From positions 1,116,001 through 1,180,000 of the forward strand of contig OY969805.1 in NCBI GenBank assembly GCA_963703325.1: 64,000 nucleotides of DNA, in the 5' to 3' direction. Below the pieces are notes generated by a model that made no database searches, was not told where the DNA came from, and was given only the letters and a program-made list of their open reading frames with translations. Below are positions 43,567 to 51,372 of the stretch, one piece after another (positions within the stretch are counted from its first letter, which is position 1; every line of letters starts with the position of its first letter). This DNA comes from Aquilonibacter sp963703325 (GTDB lineage: Bacteria > Vulcanimicrobiota > Vulcanimicrobiia > Vulcanimicrobiales > Vulcanimicrobiaceae). The position numbers and the translations under genes were made by a program.

Positions 43567-44376
43567 TCACGAGTTCGGATCGAAAAGATTTGGACCAAGG
43601 CCGAAAACTAAAATGGGGCATCCCCCGCCTCCCCCGCCTTGAAGCAAGGGTATTAGCTTTTCCATGTGAGTCGTGTTGCTGCTGTACTTGGCGTGTGCGC
43701 CGCGCGGCAACACCTCTTTGAAAAAATCGCGCAGTTCGGCGCAGCGCGTTATAATTATGCCAACGTCCACGACTCGTAGGTCGAATAGAAGCCTGAAGTT
43801 GTTGAGATCTCGATCATAGAACGGATCCTTATTATTCCACTGAACTTCTAAGCCCACCCGCTGTTTGTAGCAGTCAATGTAGTGCGTTGGCGCACTATAC
43901 TGCTGGACGGCAAACGTCTCGCCACGCGCGTTCTTTGCGCGGCTGACGCGGCGCTCGGCGACGACATCGATTCTCGTGTGAAAGATGGTTTCAAACCAAC
44001 CACGGGAGTAAAATGCGCTGTCAAGCGCCTTCGAAATCTTGGATTTATTGCCGCCGCCTTCGGCCTCTTCCTCAGAGTCCTCATCGTCCTCGTCTTTGCT
44101 CTTTACGACATACGACTTTCGAAGTCGAAAATCGCGCAGTACCGTCAGCACATCGTCCCATTCGGTTGGATGGGTAGAGCTCATAAGGGCCGCCGCGTTC
44201 CTCCAGGAGTGGACCTCATATAGGTCCGCTATGTCGGATGGAACGTGTGCCAGGTCAACGGTCTCGTCGAAGCCCGGCGCGATATCAAATGGCGAGCCGT
44301 CGGCATGCGAGGGCAGAGTCGAAAACAACTTTGGGGACTCGGTCGGAAGTCGAGGAACGCGTCTGCGCGCAGTCAC
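43567..44376 (-). CDS. BglII/BstYI-family type II restriction endonuclease
   Basis: This 269-residue PD-(D/E)xK enzyme matches the BglII family: YEVHSWRNAAALMSS and LRDFRLRKS near the N-terminus, KSKISKALDSAFYSRGW, and the active site D168-x8-E177-x-Q179 (DCYKQRVGLEVQWNNKDPF), with the same spacing as D84/E93/Q95 known in BglII, then DLNNFRLLFDL and GGGGGGCPILVFG. Family members cut GATC-containing sites such as AGATCT or RGATCY, and the exact site is not known here. An acidic insertion lies at 94-109. It starts at GTG. The gene is last in a three-gene cassette with a methylase. Confidence 0.88.
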   Translation of the reverse strand: MTARRRVPRLPTESPKLFSTLPSHADGSPFDIAPGFDETVDLAHVPSDIADLYEVHSWRNAAALMSSTHPTEWDDVLTVLRDFRLRKSYVVKSKDEDDEDSEEEAEGGGNKSKISKALDSAFYSRGWFETIFHTRIDVVAERRVSRAKNARGETFAVQQYSAPTHYIDCYKQRVGLEVQWNNKDPFYDRDLNNFRLLFDLRVVDVGIIITRCAELRDFFKEVLPRGAHAKYSSNTTHMEKLIPLLQGGGGGGCPILVFGLGPNLFDPNS

Positions 44377-44468
44377 CCCTCGATGTTCATGCGACCAATG
44401 CTATCACCTGCGCTCCGAGCGGGCGCCTTCCCACCGATGATCCATAAGTACCACGGGATGGAGGATGT

Positions 44469-44708
44469 TTACGTGAGGGCGCCCTGCACCGTCGGAGTGG
44501 CTAGGCTAATTGTGCCGCCGCGAACGATGAAGCGAGGGTCCCTGCGAAGGTCACGCATCGCGGTCGAACGGGGCGTCTTGCGTCTTGCTGATGGCGTGGT
44601 CAGTTGAGGCTCTTCCTCGCATAAGGCTTGCCAGAGCTCACGGGAGGACATCGAGCGCGTTCGGCGCTTCATCATCAGACTGTATACCGCATTGCTGAAC
44701 CGCGTCAT
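44469..44708 (-). CDS. Small winged-helix (HARE-HTH-like) protein in the restriction-modification cassette
   Basis: The 79-residue basic protein starts at ATG 44708, two bases after the methylase stop. The core SSRELWQALCEEEPQL...RSTAMRDLRRDPRFIV resembles the HARE-HTH winged-helix domain, which is often fused to restriction enzymes or chromatin proteins, with the typical R/TA.RDLR.DPRF pattern. It could be a controller of the cassette or a DNA-recognition module detached from the nuclease. The assignment is by eye and moderate. It is followed by a 92-base gap to the nuclease. Confidence 0.6.
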   Translation of the reverse strand: MTRFSNAVYSLMMKRRTRSMSSRELWQALCEEEPQLTTPSARRKTPRSTAMRDLRRDPRFIVRGGTISLATPTVQGALT

Positions 44709-44710
44709 AG

Positions 44711-45364
44711 CTACACTAGCCGGAGCGGCGGAGGCTCGACCTCGTCGCCCCATTGGTGCCACCCATTTCGATAGTGCCGGGCAAACAGCTCAAGCCTAGG
44801 GCCCGGCGAACATCTCTCGATTAGGTTCCACATTTCGTCAGGCTTTTGGCTGTGACGTCTTTTTCGCGTGCCCACGAGATTGACTTGCGTTCGTCCCGGC
44901 TTGAGCGTTCGATTGTCCTTTCCCCGAATGCCGAACAGCACGAGCTCCGTAACGTTTCTAAAGTAGAAGCCGACGCCGCGGCCGTCTGGGCCGCCGTCCT
45001 TGCGTATTTTGAACCACACAAGATTCGACTTATAGGTGAAGCCCCAGCGTCGCATCGTTTCGAGGCCCTCAGCCAGTAGGGCATTTGGGCACCATAAGTA
45101 TAGATGACTCCTCTCTGCTGCTATAGTGGCGACCGGTAACTCGAAAATCTCGTCTGTTGTCATGGTCGCATAGCGCGACAGCCGCCTATGTTCCGGCGCC
45201 ATTTTGCCGGTTCGATTTTGAAACCGCCACGGCGGGTCAGCATATATGGTCCGATACCGCGTGTTTCCGGCGAAGTAGAGAAGAGAATCAGCTGGCGACT
45301 GAGTGGATCGCTCGGGATTCTCCGGCGTACCTGGCGAAGTCTTAGCCGCGCGAACAGAAGACAT
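44711..45364 (-). CDS. MT-A70-family DNA adenine methyltransferase
   Basis: The 217-residue protein has the MT-A70 catalytic motif DPPW at 43-46 (RTIYADPPWRF), SHLYLWCPNALL, SNLVWFKIRKDGG, the FRNVTELVLFGIRG segment and a C-terminal GWHQWGDEV. MT-A70 enzymes make N6-methyladenine. Here it most likely protects the site cut by the neighbouring BglII-type nuclease. The ATG at 45364 has AAGGAG 9 bases upstream; a TTG two codons earlier is weaker. The region is visibly lower in GC than the flanking replication genes, consistent with transfer. Confidence 0.88.
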   Translation of the reverse strand: MSSVRAAKTSPGTPENPERSTQSPADSLLYFAGNTRYRTIYADPPWRFQNRTGKMAPEHRRLSRYATMTTDEIFELPVATIAAERSHLYLWCPNALLAEGLETMRRWGFTYKSNLVWFKIRKDGGPDGRGVGFYFRNVTELVLFGIRGKDNRTLKPGRTQVNLVGTRKRRHSQKPDEMWNLIERCSPGPRLELFARHYRNGWHQWGDEVEPPPLRLV

Positions 45365-45690
45365 TCCCAAAGGCTCCTTGTGGCAAAAGCAAACAGCGCG
45401 AGGCGGCGTGCCGACTCACTGGGCGACGCTTGAATGGCGTTCGTCACGCGCTTGGCCCGCGATACGATCGGTCGTACTGCAAGCATTAACGCGTAGATCC
45501 TACTAGGTTTCGAGCAAACCCTTCTTCAGACAACAGTTTCGAAGGAAGCCTGCTCTTGGCCACATTGTCGCTTAGCAACGCGCCACCAGGGTGGCATTTA
45601 GGAATCGATCGTCTACGGGCAACTGGCAGATTCTTTGGAGGGTACGTCCTCCTCCGGGCTATCCCAGCTTCGCATCGCGCTGTTCTTCGT
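45365..45690. other. Non-coding stretch upstream of the methylase gene
   Basis: This 326-base stretch holds no gene, repeat or RNA that I can support. Short open frames here are shadows of the methylase or of the small acidic gene. It presumably contains the cassette promoter and may be a junction of the acquired segment. No direct repeats were noticed at its edges. Confidence 0.4.
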
Positions 45691-45876
45691 CTAGTGCTCT
45701 ACGATGTCGTCTGCGTCGGCGTGGTGTTCGTCCATTTGGTCTTCGTTCTCGACGGACTCAGTGTCGCCGTAGACGACTTGGTCGCTGATCTTCTGGCCGA
45801 TCGTGTGCGTCTCGGTCTGGCGGCCCATTGACTCCGCCTCGCGTGGTGTGAGCGGTTTTTCGCGTTCGTTACTCAT
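45691..45876 (-). CDS. Small acidic hydrophilic protein
   Basis: The 61-residue product starts at ATG 45876 with MSNEREKPLTPREAESMGRQ and has a strongly acidic, histidine-containing tail (DQMDEHHADADDIVEH). The composition suggests an unstructured protein. No family is recognised. The frame is open further upstream to 46032, but that part overlaps the F420-type gene. Five bases separate it from the reductase-like gene on the same strand, so the two may be cotranscribed. Confidence 0.5.
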   Translation of the reverse strand: MSNEREKPLTPREAESMGRQTETHTIGQKISDQVVYGDTESVENEDQMDEHHADADDIVEH

Positions 45877-45880
45877 GTTG

Positions 45881-46561
45881 TTATGATACCCCAGCAGTGC
45901 TCTTAGCGCGCCAGTCCGGTTTGCGTTCCTGGCTCGCCTCGCCAAGCGCGCGCTGCACGCCGGCGGCATCGAAGTCCGTGCCGTAGACCGGCGTTCCGGG
46001 TTGCTGACGCCACGAATCGGCGATGCTGCCATCGTCGACCGGAGCGAAGCCGAGCTGATCGACGAGGTCCATCACGACTTCCTTCGCTTTTGGATCGTCG
46101 CCGGCAACGGGCAGCGCAATGCGGCCCGGTGTGCCGCTCGGTTTTCCGGCAGTGAGCAGATGCCCGGCGTAGATATTATTGAAGGCCTTGATTACGGGGT
46201 GGCCGAGTTGTTGTTGCACCCAGCCGCTCTCGGTGAGGCCGTCCTCGATGCCGGCAATGCGTCCGTCGCGTTGTTGCGGATAGTAGTTCCCGGTGTCAAC
46301 CACGACGACGTTCGGCCCGAGCGTACCGAACAGGCCTTTCGGCAACGTCGGAATGTTCTTCTCGGGAATCGTCACGATGACGAGATCTTTGTTCTGTACC
46401 GCGTCCTCGACGGTGACCGGCGTCGCGCCGGTTTCGTGCGCGAGTGCCCACAGCGATTCGGGCCCGCGCGAGTTCGCCAGCGACACGGCGTGGCCTAAAG
46501 CAGTCAGGCGCCGCGTCAGGTTTCCGCCGATGTTTCCGGCGCCGATGATTCCGATGTTCAT
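45881..46561 (-). CDS. NADPH-dependent F420 reductase-like (Rossmann) oxidoreductase
   Basis: The 226-residue protein from ATG 46561 has an N-terminal dinucleotide site GIIGAGNIGGNLTRRLTALGH and a serine/arginine-containing loop (ANSRGPESL) that prefers NADP. It belongs to the 'NADP oxidoreductase, coenzyme F420-dependent' family. Many bacterial members lack F420 partners, so the actual electron acceptor is unknown. It is divergent from the MacA-like gene, with repeats in between. Confidence 0.8.
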   Translation of the reverse strand: MNIGIIGAGNIGGNLTRRLTALGHAVSLANSRGPESLWALAHETGATPVTVEDAVQNKDLVIVTIPEKNIPTLPKGLFGTLGPNVVVVDTGNYYPQQRDGRIAGIEDGLTESGWVQQQLGHPVIKAFNNIYAGHLLTAGKPSGTPGRIALPVAGDDPKAKEVVMDLVDQLGFAPVDDGSIADSWRQQPGTPVYGTDFDAAGVQRALGEASQERKPDWRAKSTAGVS

Positions 46562-46579
46562 GCGCACCATAACCCACGT

Positions 46580-46642
46580 TCCCTCGACTACGCTTCGCTA
46601 CGCTCGGGATGACAAGGGGCGCTTCGCTACGCTCGGGATGAC
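46580..46642 (-). repeat. Dispersed repeat copies (same family as inside dnaX)
   Basis: Two partial copies of the repeat occur in reverse orientation: CCCTCGACTACGCTTCGCTA running into CGCTCGGGATGAC (46580-46613), then a shorter CGCTTCGCTACGCTCGGG unit ending at 46642. Their reverse complement shares the GTCATCCCGAGCGTAGC core and the CGTAGTCGAGGG end with the dnaX copies. They lie upstream of the MacA-like gene and of the F420-type gene. Confidence 0.75.
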
Positions 46643-46722
46643 AAACGCTCTCACCAGGTACTAACCCGAATAACCATCTCCCGTCAGGCCGCTCGCCTAA
46701 GCTGGCAATGGAGGAATACACC

Positions 46723-48213
46723 ATGTCAGCTCAATCGCTACCGCTGCAAGCGGGTTTTTCGGGTCTCGGCGCCGCCATCGGGCGAGCGTTCGACCGGTTT
46801 CCGCGTTGGGCGCTCGCTGCCGTGGCGCTCATCGTTATCGTGGGCCTGGTTGCAGGCACGATCATGGTGCGCACCCGTTCGGCGGTCGACGTTGTTACGA
46901 CGCCCGTCGTGCAGCAAACACTCACGCAGTCGGTAACCGCCTCAGGTACGGTCAATCCGCAAAACAGCATTTCGGTCGGCACGCAAGTTTCGGGAACGAT
47001 CTCGCAACTCGACGTCGACTACAATTCGAAAGTCACCAAAGGCGAAGTGCTCGCGCGCATTGACCCGAGTTCGATTCAAGATCAGCTCGATCAAGCCGAC
47101 GCGAACTACGCACAAGCGCAAGCGCAGGCTGCTGAAGCCGGCGCGAACACGACCGCCGAAGCGGCCGGCGCCACCGCGGCGCAAACCGCGATTCCCAAAG
47201 CGCAAGCGGCGCTGACGGTTGCGCAAGAACAGCTCACCCGCGATCAAACGCTGCTGAAGGAAGGCTACATCGCGCAAGAGACCGTGCAGCAAGATCAATC
47301 GACGGTTGCCCAGGATGCAACCGTGGTTGCCCAAGCGCAAGCGGCCTATGCTCAGTCGCAAGCCCAAACGCAAGCGGAAGGCGCCGGCACACAGGCCGCG
47401 CAGGCCGCCGCGCAAGCCGCCGCCGCAACGGTCGCGCAAGATCAAGTCAACCTGAACAACACCGTCATCACGTCGCCGGTGACCGGCACGGTGATCGCGC
47501 GCGACGTCTCGATCGGTCAAACCGTCGCGTCTTCGCTGCAGACACCCACGCTCTTCCTGATCGCGCAGAACCTCGATCAAATGGAAGTCGACATCAACGT
47601 CGGCGAACCCGACATCGGCGGCGTGAAGCAGGGTGAGACGGTCAACTTTACGGTGCTCGCCTACCCGAACCAAATCTTCACCGGTAAGGTCACGCAGGTG
47701 CGCATCAACCCGACGACCGTCAACAACGTGGTCACCTACGACGTCGTGGTCGACGTCAACAACACGACCGGCCAACTACTCCCCGGCATGACGGCCAACG
47801 CGACGATCGATGTGGCAAGCACGCCCAACGCGCTGGTGGTTCCGCTCAGTGCGGTGCACGCGGCACGCAGTGCGCAAAGCGCAACGGCCGGTAGTGCAAG
47901 TGCAGCCAATCCGTGGGGCGGCAGCGCGAGCGGCGCGAGCAGCGTAACGACTGGCCAGAACGCGACGGTCATGGTGCAGCGCAACGGCAAGATCACGCGC
48001 GTGCCGGTGCAAGTCGGTCTCGTCACGACCACGCAAGCGGCGGTCACGCCCGCAAACGGCGCAACGCTCGCAGCCGGCGACAAGGTCGTCACCGCAATGA
48101 GCGGCGGATCGCACAAGGGTGCGTATCAAGGTCAGCACGCGCAACAAGGCGCGAGCACCAACCCGCTGGCCGGGGGCAGCACCTCACGCGGCGCAACCCG
48201 CGGCATCCAGTAA
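46723..48213 (+). CDS. MacA/HlyD-type efflux adaptor protein
   Basis: This is a 496-residue periplasmic adaptor with one N-terminal membrane helix (about 30-52), a biotinyl-lipoyl hairpin (SVGTQVSGTISQLDVDYNSKV), a long alanine/glutamine-rich coiled coil (about 120-245), the second lipoyl half (ITSPVTGTVIARDVSIGQTV), a beta-barrel region, and a glycine/serine-rich tail. MacA-type adaptors link an ABC pump to the outer membrane. The start at 46723 is set by GGAGG 8 bases upstream; the ATG at 46708 lies before that signal. The matching MacB-like genes are 11 kb away (59578-61511). Confidence 0.85.
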   Translation: MSAQSLPLQAGFSGLGAAIGRAFDRFPRWALAAVALIVIVGLVAGTIMVRTRSAVDVVTTPVVQQTLTQSVTASGTVNPQNSISVGTQVSGTISQLDVDYNSKVTKGEVLARIDPSSIQDQLDQADANYAQAQAQAAEAGANTTAEAAGATAAQTAIPKAQAALTVAQEQLTRDQTLLKEGYIAQETVQQDQSTVAQDATVVAQAQAAYAQSQAQTQAEGAGTQAAQAAAQAAAATVAQDQVNLNNTVITSPVTGTVIARDVSIGQTVASSLQTPTLFLIAQNLDQMEVDINVGEPDIGGVKQGETVNFTVLAYPNQIFTGKVTQVRINPTTVNNVVTYDVVVDVNNTTGQLLPGMTANATIDVASTPNALVVPLSAVHAARSAQSATAGSASAANPWGGSASGASSVTTGQNATVMVQRNGKITRVPVQVGLVTTTQAAVTPANGATLAAGDKVVTAMSGGSHKGAYQGQHAQQGASTNPLAGGSTSRGATRGIQ

Positions 48214-48257
48214 AGCCTACATAGGGAAGCGCCGAGTGGTCGTGGGAAGTGGGACGA

Positions 48258-48407
48258 ATGCGATTCGTCTCACTTCTCGCGGCATTTGTCATTGCGGCAC
48301 TCCCGATTGCGGCCCGTGCCGATTTTTGGCTCAGCAAGAATCCGGACAACATCTGTAGCAAGCATTGGGATAACGGCAACACGCTGACGGTCATCATTCA
48401 GCCGTAA
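48258..48407 (+). CDS. Small secreted protein (49 aa)
   Basis: The short frame begins ATG 48258 and encodes a signal peptide (MRFVSLLAAFVIAALPIAAR, cleavage near ARA-DFW) followed by a mature part of about 27 residues with one cysteine (NPDNICSKHWDNGNTLTVII), ending at TAA 48405-48407. It follows the MacA-like gene by 44 bases on the same strand. No family is known to me. The clear signal peptide and lack of a competing frame support it. Confidence 0.5.
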   Translation: MRFVSLLAAFVIAALPIAARADFWLSKNPDNICSKHWDNGNTLTVIIQP

Positions 48408-48429
48408 TCGCGCGCCGGCGTAACGGGAA

Positions 48430-48948
48430 CTAGTCGCCGAGGCCTACGAAAATCTCCACCACGTCAAACGCAAGCCAGGGCAGGCCCTCGCACACAAAGC
48501 GATCGCCGTGCCCGAAGATTTTCATTCCGTCGTGCGTGAATGCGTGAATCTGCTCCGTCTCCGGCAGCACATCGAGCGCAAGCGTCCCGCCCATCTCGAG
48601 ATACGCACGCATTTTCCAGTCGACATTGGCGATGCGATCGTCGGGTGAACGGATCTCGATCGCCACGTCGGGTGAGAGCGGCGGCTGTTCGCGTTTCTCC
48701 GGCGTCAACGCATCGAGGCGCTCGCGCGCAACGAACGCGATATCGGGCACGAGCGAGGTGCGCGGCTGGCGCGTATGCATGTAGAAGCGCCACTCGGTGC
48801 CGACGTCGCCGCGCTCGCCCGCAAGGCGCGCGACCAGTGTAGCGAGGCGTAGCTGAAGTATCGCATGGCGTCGCTGTGGACTCACCTTGCGGACCAGCCG
48901 CCCGGCCAGGATTTCTGTGTACGGCTTTTCGTCGATCGCGCGCTGCAT
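48430..48948 (-). CDS. Uma2-family (DUF820) PD-(D/E)xK nuclease-like protein
   Basis: The 172-residue protein has the Uma2 layout: YTEILAGRLVRKVSPQRRHA, TEWRFYMHTRQPRTSLVPDIAFV, and the nuclease-like core PPLSPDVAIEIRSPDDRI (D...E.x pattern; the usual E.LSPS has lysine replaced). Uma2 proteins are abundant in cyanobacteria and other soil bacteria, and their role is unsettled. It is convergent with the small secreted gene. Confidence 0.75.
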   Translation of the reverse strand: MQRAIDEKPYTEILAGRLVRKVSPQRRHAILQLRLATLVARLAGERGDVGTEWRFYMHTRQPRTSLVPDIAFVARERLDALTPEKREQPPLSPDVAIEIRSPDDRIANVDWKMRAYLEMGGTLALDVLPETEQIHAFTHDGMKIFGHGDRFVCEGLPWLAFDVVEIFVGLGD

Positions 48949-49041
48949 GGTTCGATCCTCACCTCGACCATATCACGCAGTGGTCGTCCCGTGTCTAGGG
49001 ACCGAAGGCTGCCGCAGTGAGGGCGTGCAATTCGAAGCTTA

Positions 49042-49338
49042 GTGAGTTGGAGTGAATTTCGCGATCGTGCAACGCGCGAGCGTTGGAAGGCGCTGCTGCT
49101 TGAGAAGCAGGATGGTCGTTGCGCATTGTGCGGTGCTCGTTTCCCGCGCGACGGCGAGCTCCACCCAAGCGCTGAACCAGCGTGGCAGCCCACCTTCGAC
49201 CATATCGTCGCCAAGGCGCTCGGCGGTGCCGACGAACTGCCGAATTTCCAGCTCGTTCATAGCAGCTGCAATTTCCGAAAGGGTGATGGGGCAACGCCAC
49301 GAGCCTTCGAACGGGCGCCACGCGTGCTCCGGACTTGA
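49042..49338 (+). CDS. HNH-family endonuclease
   Basis: The 98-residue HNH protein has CALCG near residue 28 and FDHIVAKALGGADELPNFQLVHSSCNFRKGD with the H...N...C pattern that binds metal and DNA. It starts at GTG 49042. Small stand-alone HNH proteins occur in phages, mobile elements and restriction systems, and nothing here tells which. It lies 34 bases before the toxin-antitoxin pair. Confidence 0.75.
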   Translation: MSWSEFRDRATRERWKALLLEKQDGRCALCGARFPRDGELHPSAEPAWQPTFDHIVAKALGGADELPNFQLVHSSCNFRKGDGATPRAFERAPRVLRT

Positions 49339-49348
49339 CTCCCGATTC

Positions 49349-49369
49349 GGACTAGACTAAACTTAGTCC
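49349..49369. promoter_or_regulatory. Inverted-repeat operator of the Phd/PIN toxin-antitoxin pair
   Basis: GACTAA (355-360 after 49000) is mirrored by TTAGTC (363-368) around AC, and the outer GGACTA/TAGTCC pair (49349-49354 with 49364-49369) extends the symmetry. The site ends 4 bases before the antitoxin ATG, as expected for autorepression by a Phd/VapB antitoxin. Binding is inferred. Confidence 0.55.
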
Positions 49370-49372
49370 ATT

Positions 49373-49630
49373 ATGCAGACCGTCAATATCCATGAGGCGA
49401 AAACGCACCTCTCGCGTCTAGTCGAGCAGGCCGCGAGTGGTGAGGAGATCGTTATCGCCAAGGCCGGCAAGCCGATGGTCAAGCTCGTGCCGGTCGATGC
49501 GGGCTCCAAGCCTCGCCGCAAGCTGGGTGGCCTCGAAGGCCAGTTTACCGTGCCGGACGATTTCGACGCCCCCTTGCCGGACGAGATTTTGGCGTTATTT
49601 TACGGGCGAGATGATGAGGATTTTGATTGA
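49373..49630 (+). CDS. Phd/YefM-family antitoxin
   Basis: The 85-residue protein has the Phd fold: VNIHEAKTHLSRLVEQAASGEEIVIAKAGKPMVKLVPV, an N-terminal DNA-binding and dimerisation domain, then an acidic C-terminal tail (PDDFDAPLPDEILALFYGRD) that would neutralise the toxin. It overlaps the PIN-domain toxin gene, starting the operon behind an inverted-repeat operator. Confidence 0.9.
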   Translation: MQTVNIHEAKTHLSRLVEQAASGEEIVIAKAGKPMVKLVPVDAGSKPRRKLGGLEGQFTVPDDFDAPLPDEILALFYGRDDEDFD

Positions 49631-50000
49631 CACGCATGTCCTGCTTTGGGCGCAAATCCAACCGAAGAGACTCAGCCGTAGCGCACGGGAGATGCTGGAA
49701 GATCCGCAACACACGATTGTCTTCAGTGCAGTGAGCATTTGGGAGATCGCCATAAAAAGGCGCCTTCGAAAAGGTGGCTTTGACGCGGATCCTCTGATTG
49801 TCCTCAACGAGGCCCGTTCAATGGGCTACGAAGAACTTTCGGTTGCCACCGACGTCGCGGCGAGCGTTGCTGATCTGCCTATGCATCACGCCGACCCCTT
49901 CGATCGTCTCCTGATCGCGCAGGCATTGCATCTACCGGCGCGCTTGCTTACGGCCGACAAACAGCTCAAGCCGTATTCCGAGCTCGTGATGCTGATCTGA
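49614..50000 (+). CDS. PIN-domain toxin (VapC-like)
   Basis: The 128-residue PIN domain has the first acidic residue in RILIDTHVLLWA, FSAVSIWEIAIKRRLRKG (second, Glu), and HHADPFDRLLIAQAL (third, Asp), the acidic set that coordinates magnesium in VapC RNases. It is paired with a Phd-type antitoxin whose 3' end overlaps its start by 17 bases. The ATG at 49614 or 49611 fits. VapC toxins cleave tRNA or rRNA; the target here is unknown. Confidence 0.9.
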   Translation: MRILIDTHVLLWAQIQPKRLSRSAREMLEDPQHTIVFSAVSIWEIAIKRRLRKGGFDADPLIVLNEARSMGYEELSVATDVAASVADLPMHHADPFDRLLIAQALHLPARLLTADKQLKPYSELVMLI

Positions 50001-50007
50001 GTTGCCC

Positions 50008-51372
50008 GTGACGACGCTCTTACTTCGGAACGCCGACGTCATCGCAACCTTCGATGACGCCGGCTCCGTCTTTTCCGGCGCCTCGATGCTGGTGCGCGAC
50101 AACGTCATCGGGCAAATCGGCCGCGCCGCCGAGCTGCCACAAACTGCGGACTCCGTGATCGATGCACGCGGGATGATCCTCATCCCCGGTCTGATCAACA
50201 CCCACCATCATGTCTACCAAACGCTGACGCGCAATGTGCCGGGCACGCAAGATGTCGATCTATTTGCGTGGCTCACTGCGCTCTATCCGATCTGGGCGCG
50301 CTTGACGCCCGAGGCGATGCGCGTCGCGACCGCGATCGCGATGGCCGAATTGATGCGCAGCGGCTGCACCACCGCGAGCGATCACACTTACGTATGGCCC
50401 AACGGCGCGCGGATCGACGATCAGCTCGAAGCAGCCGCCGAGATGGGGATGCGCTTCCACGCGTCGCGTGGGTCGATGTCGGTCGGTCAGTCGCAGGGCG
50501 GCCTTCCGCCCGATGCATGCGTTGAAGACGAAGCGACGATCTTACGCGACTCGCAGCGCGCGATCGATTCGTATCACGATTCGTCGCGCTACGCGATGAC
50601 GCGGATCGTGCTGGCGCCGTGTTCGCCGTTTTCGGTCTCGCAAGATCTGATGCGCGAATCGCTCGCGCTGGCGCGCAGCTACGGTGTCCACAGTCACACC
50701 CATCTTGCGGAGACGCTCGCTGAAGAGCGCTACTGCATCGAACACTTCAACATGCGTCCGGTCGAGCTGGCCGAATCGCTCGGTTGGGTGGGCGACGATG
50801 TGTGGCACGCGCATATGGTGCATCCCAACGCCGCCGAGATCGGACGGCTGGGTGCGACGCGCACCGGCGTCGCGCACTGCGCGACATCGAACATGCGGCT
50901 CGCATCCGGCATCGCGCCGGTGCGCGCGCTCGAAGATGCCGGTGCGCGCGTCGGGCTCGGCGTCGACGGATCGGCGTCGAACGATTCATCCGCAATGCTC
51001 GAAGAAGCGCGGCAAGCGATGCTGTTGCAGCGCGTGGCGCACGGCCCCGATGCGATGAGCGCACGCGATGCGTTGCGGCTTGCAACGCGCGGCGGTGCGG
51101 CCGTGCTCGGTCGCGACGACATCGGCGCGCTCGCGCCGGGCATGGCGGCCGATATCGTCGGCTATCGTCTCGATCGGCTCGGGCTGGCGGGCGGCGCGGT
51201 GCACGATCCGCTCGGGTCGCTGGTGTTCTGTCGTCCGGGCAACGTCGATCTGAACATCATCAACGGCCGCGTACGCATCCGCGACGGCGCGTTCGTCGAC
51301 GTCGATTTGCCGAAGTTAATCGACCGGCACAACCGGATCGCGCGGGCGCTCGTCCGCGACGAGCTGCGGTGA
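50008..51372 (+). CDS. 8-oxoguanine / guanine deaminase-type amidohydrolase
   Basis: This 454-residue amidohydrolase has a zinc site NTHHHVYQTL near residue 70, the HSHTHLAET segment near 230, HAHMVHPNAAE near 270 and GVDGSASND near 315. The overall pattern is that of 8-oxoguanine deaminase / AtzB-like enzymes, and the surrounding purine catabolism genes support guanine or 8-oxoguanine as substrate. It starts at GTG 50008 (a TTG two codons earlier is possible). Its 3' end overlaps the convergent xanthine dehydrogenase gene by 57 bases. Confidence 0.8.
   Translation: MTTLLLRNADVIATFDDAGSVFSGASMLVRDNVIGQIGRAAELPQTADSVIDARGMILIPGLINTHHHVYQTLTRNVPGTQDVDLFAWLTALYPIWARLTPEAMRVATAIAMAELMRSGCTTASDHTYVWPNGARIDDQLEAAAEMGMRFHASRGSMSVGQSQGGLPPDACVEDEATILRDSQRAIDSYHDSSRYAMTRIVLAPCSPFSVSQDLMRESLALARSYGVHSHTHLAETLAEERYCIEHFNMRPVELAESLGWVGDDVWHAHMVHPNAAEIGRLGATRTGVAHCATSNMRLASGIAPVRALEDAGARVGLGVDGSASNDSSAMLEEARQAMLLQRVAHGPDAMSARDALRLATRGGAAVLGRDDIGALAPGMAADIVGYRLDRLGLAGGAVHDPLGSLVFCRPGNVDLNIINGRVRIRDGAFVDVDLPKLIDRHNRIARALVRDELR

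Noticed and set aside
45160..45486. 108-codon minus-strand frame upstream of the methylase
   Set aside because: Overlaps the methylase N-terminus in another frame, arginine-rich, with no start signal.
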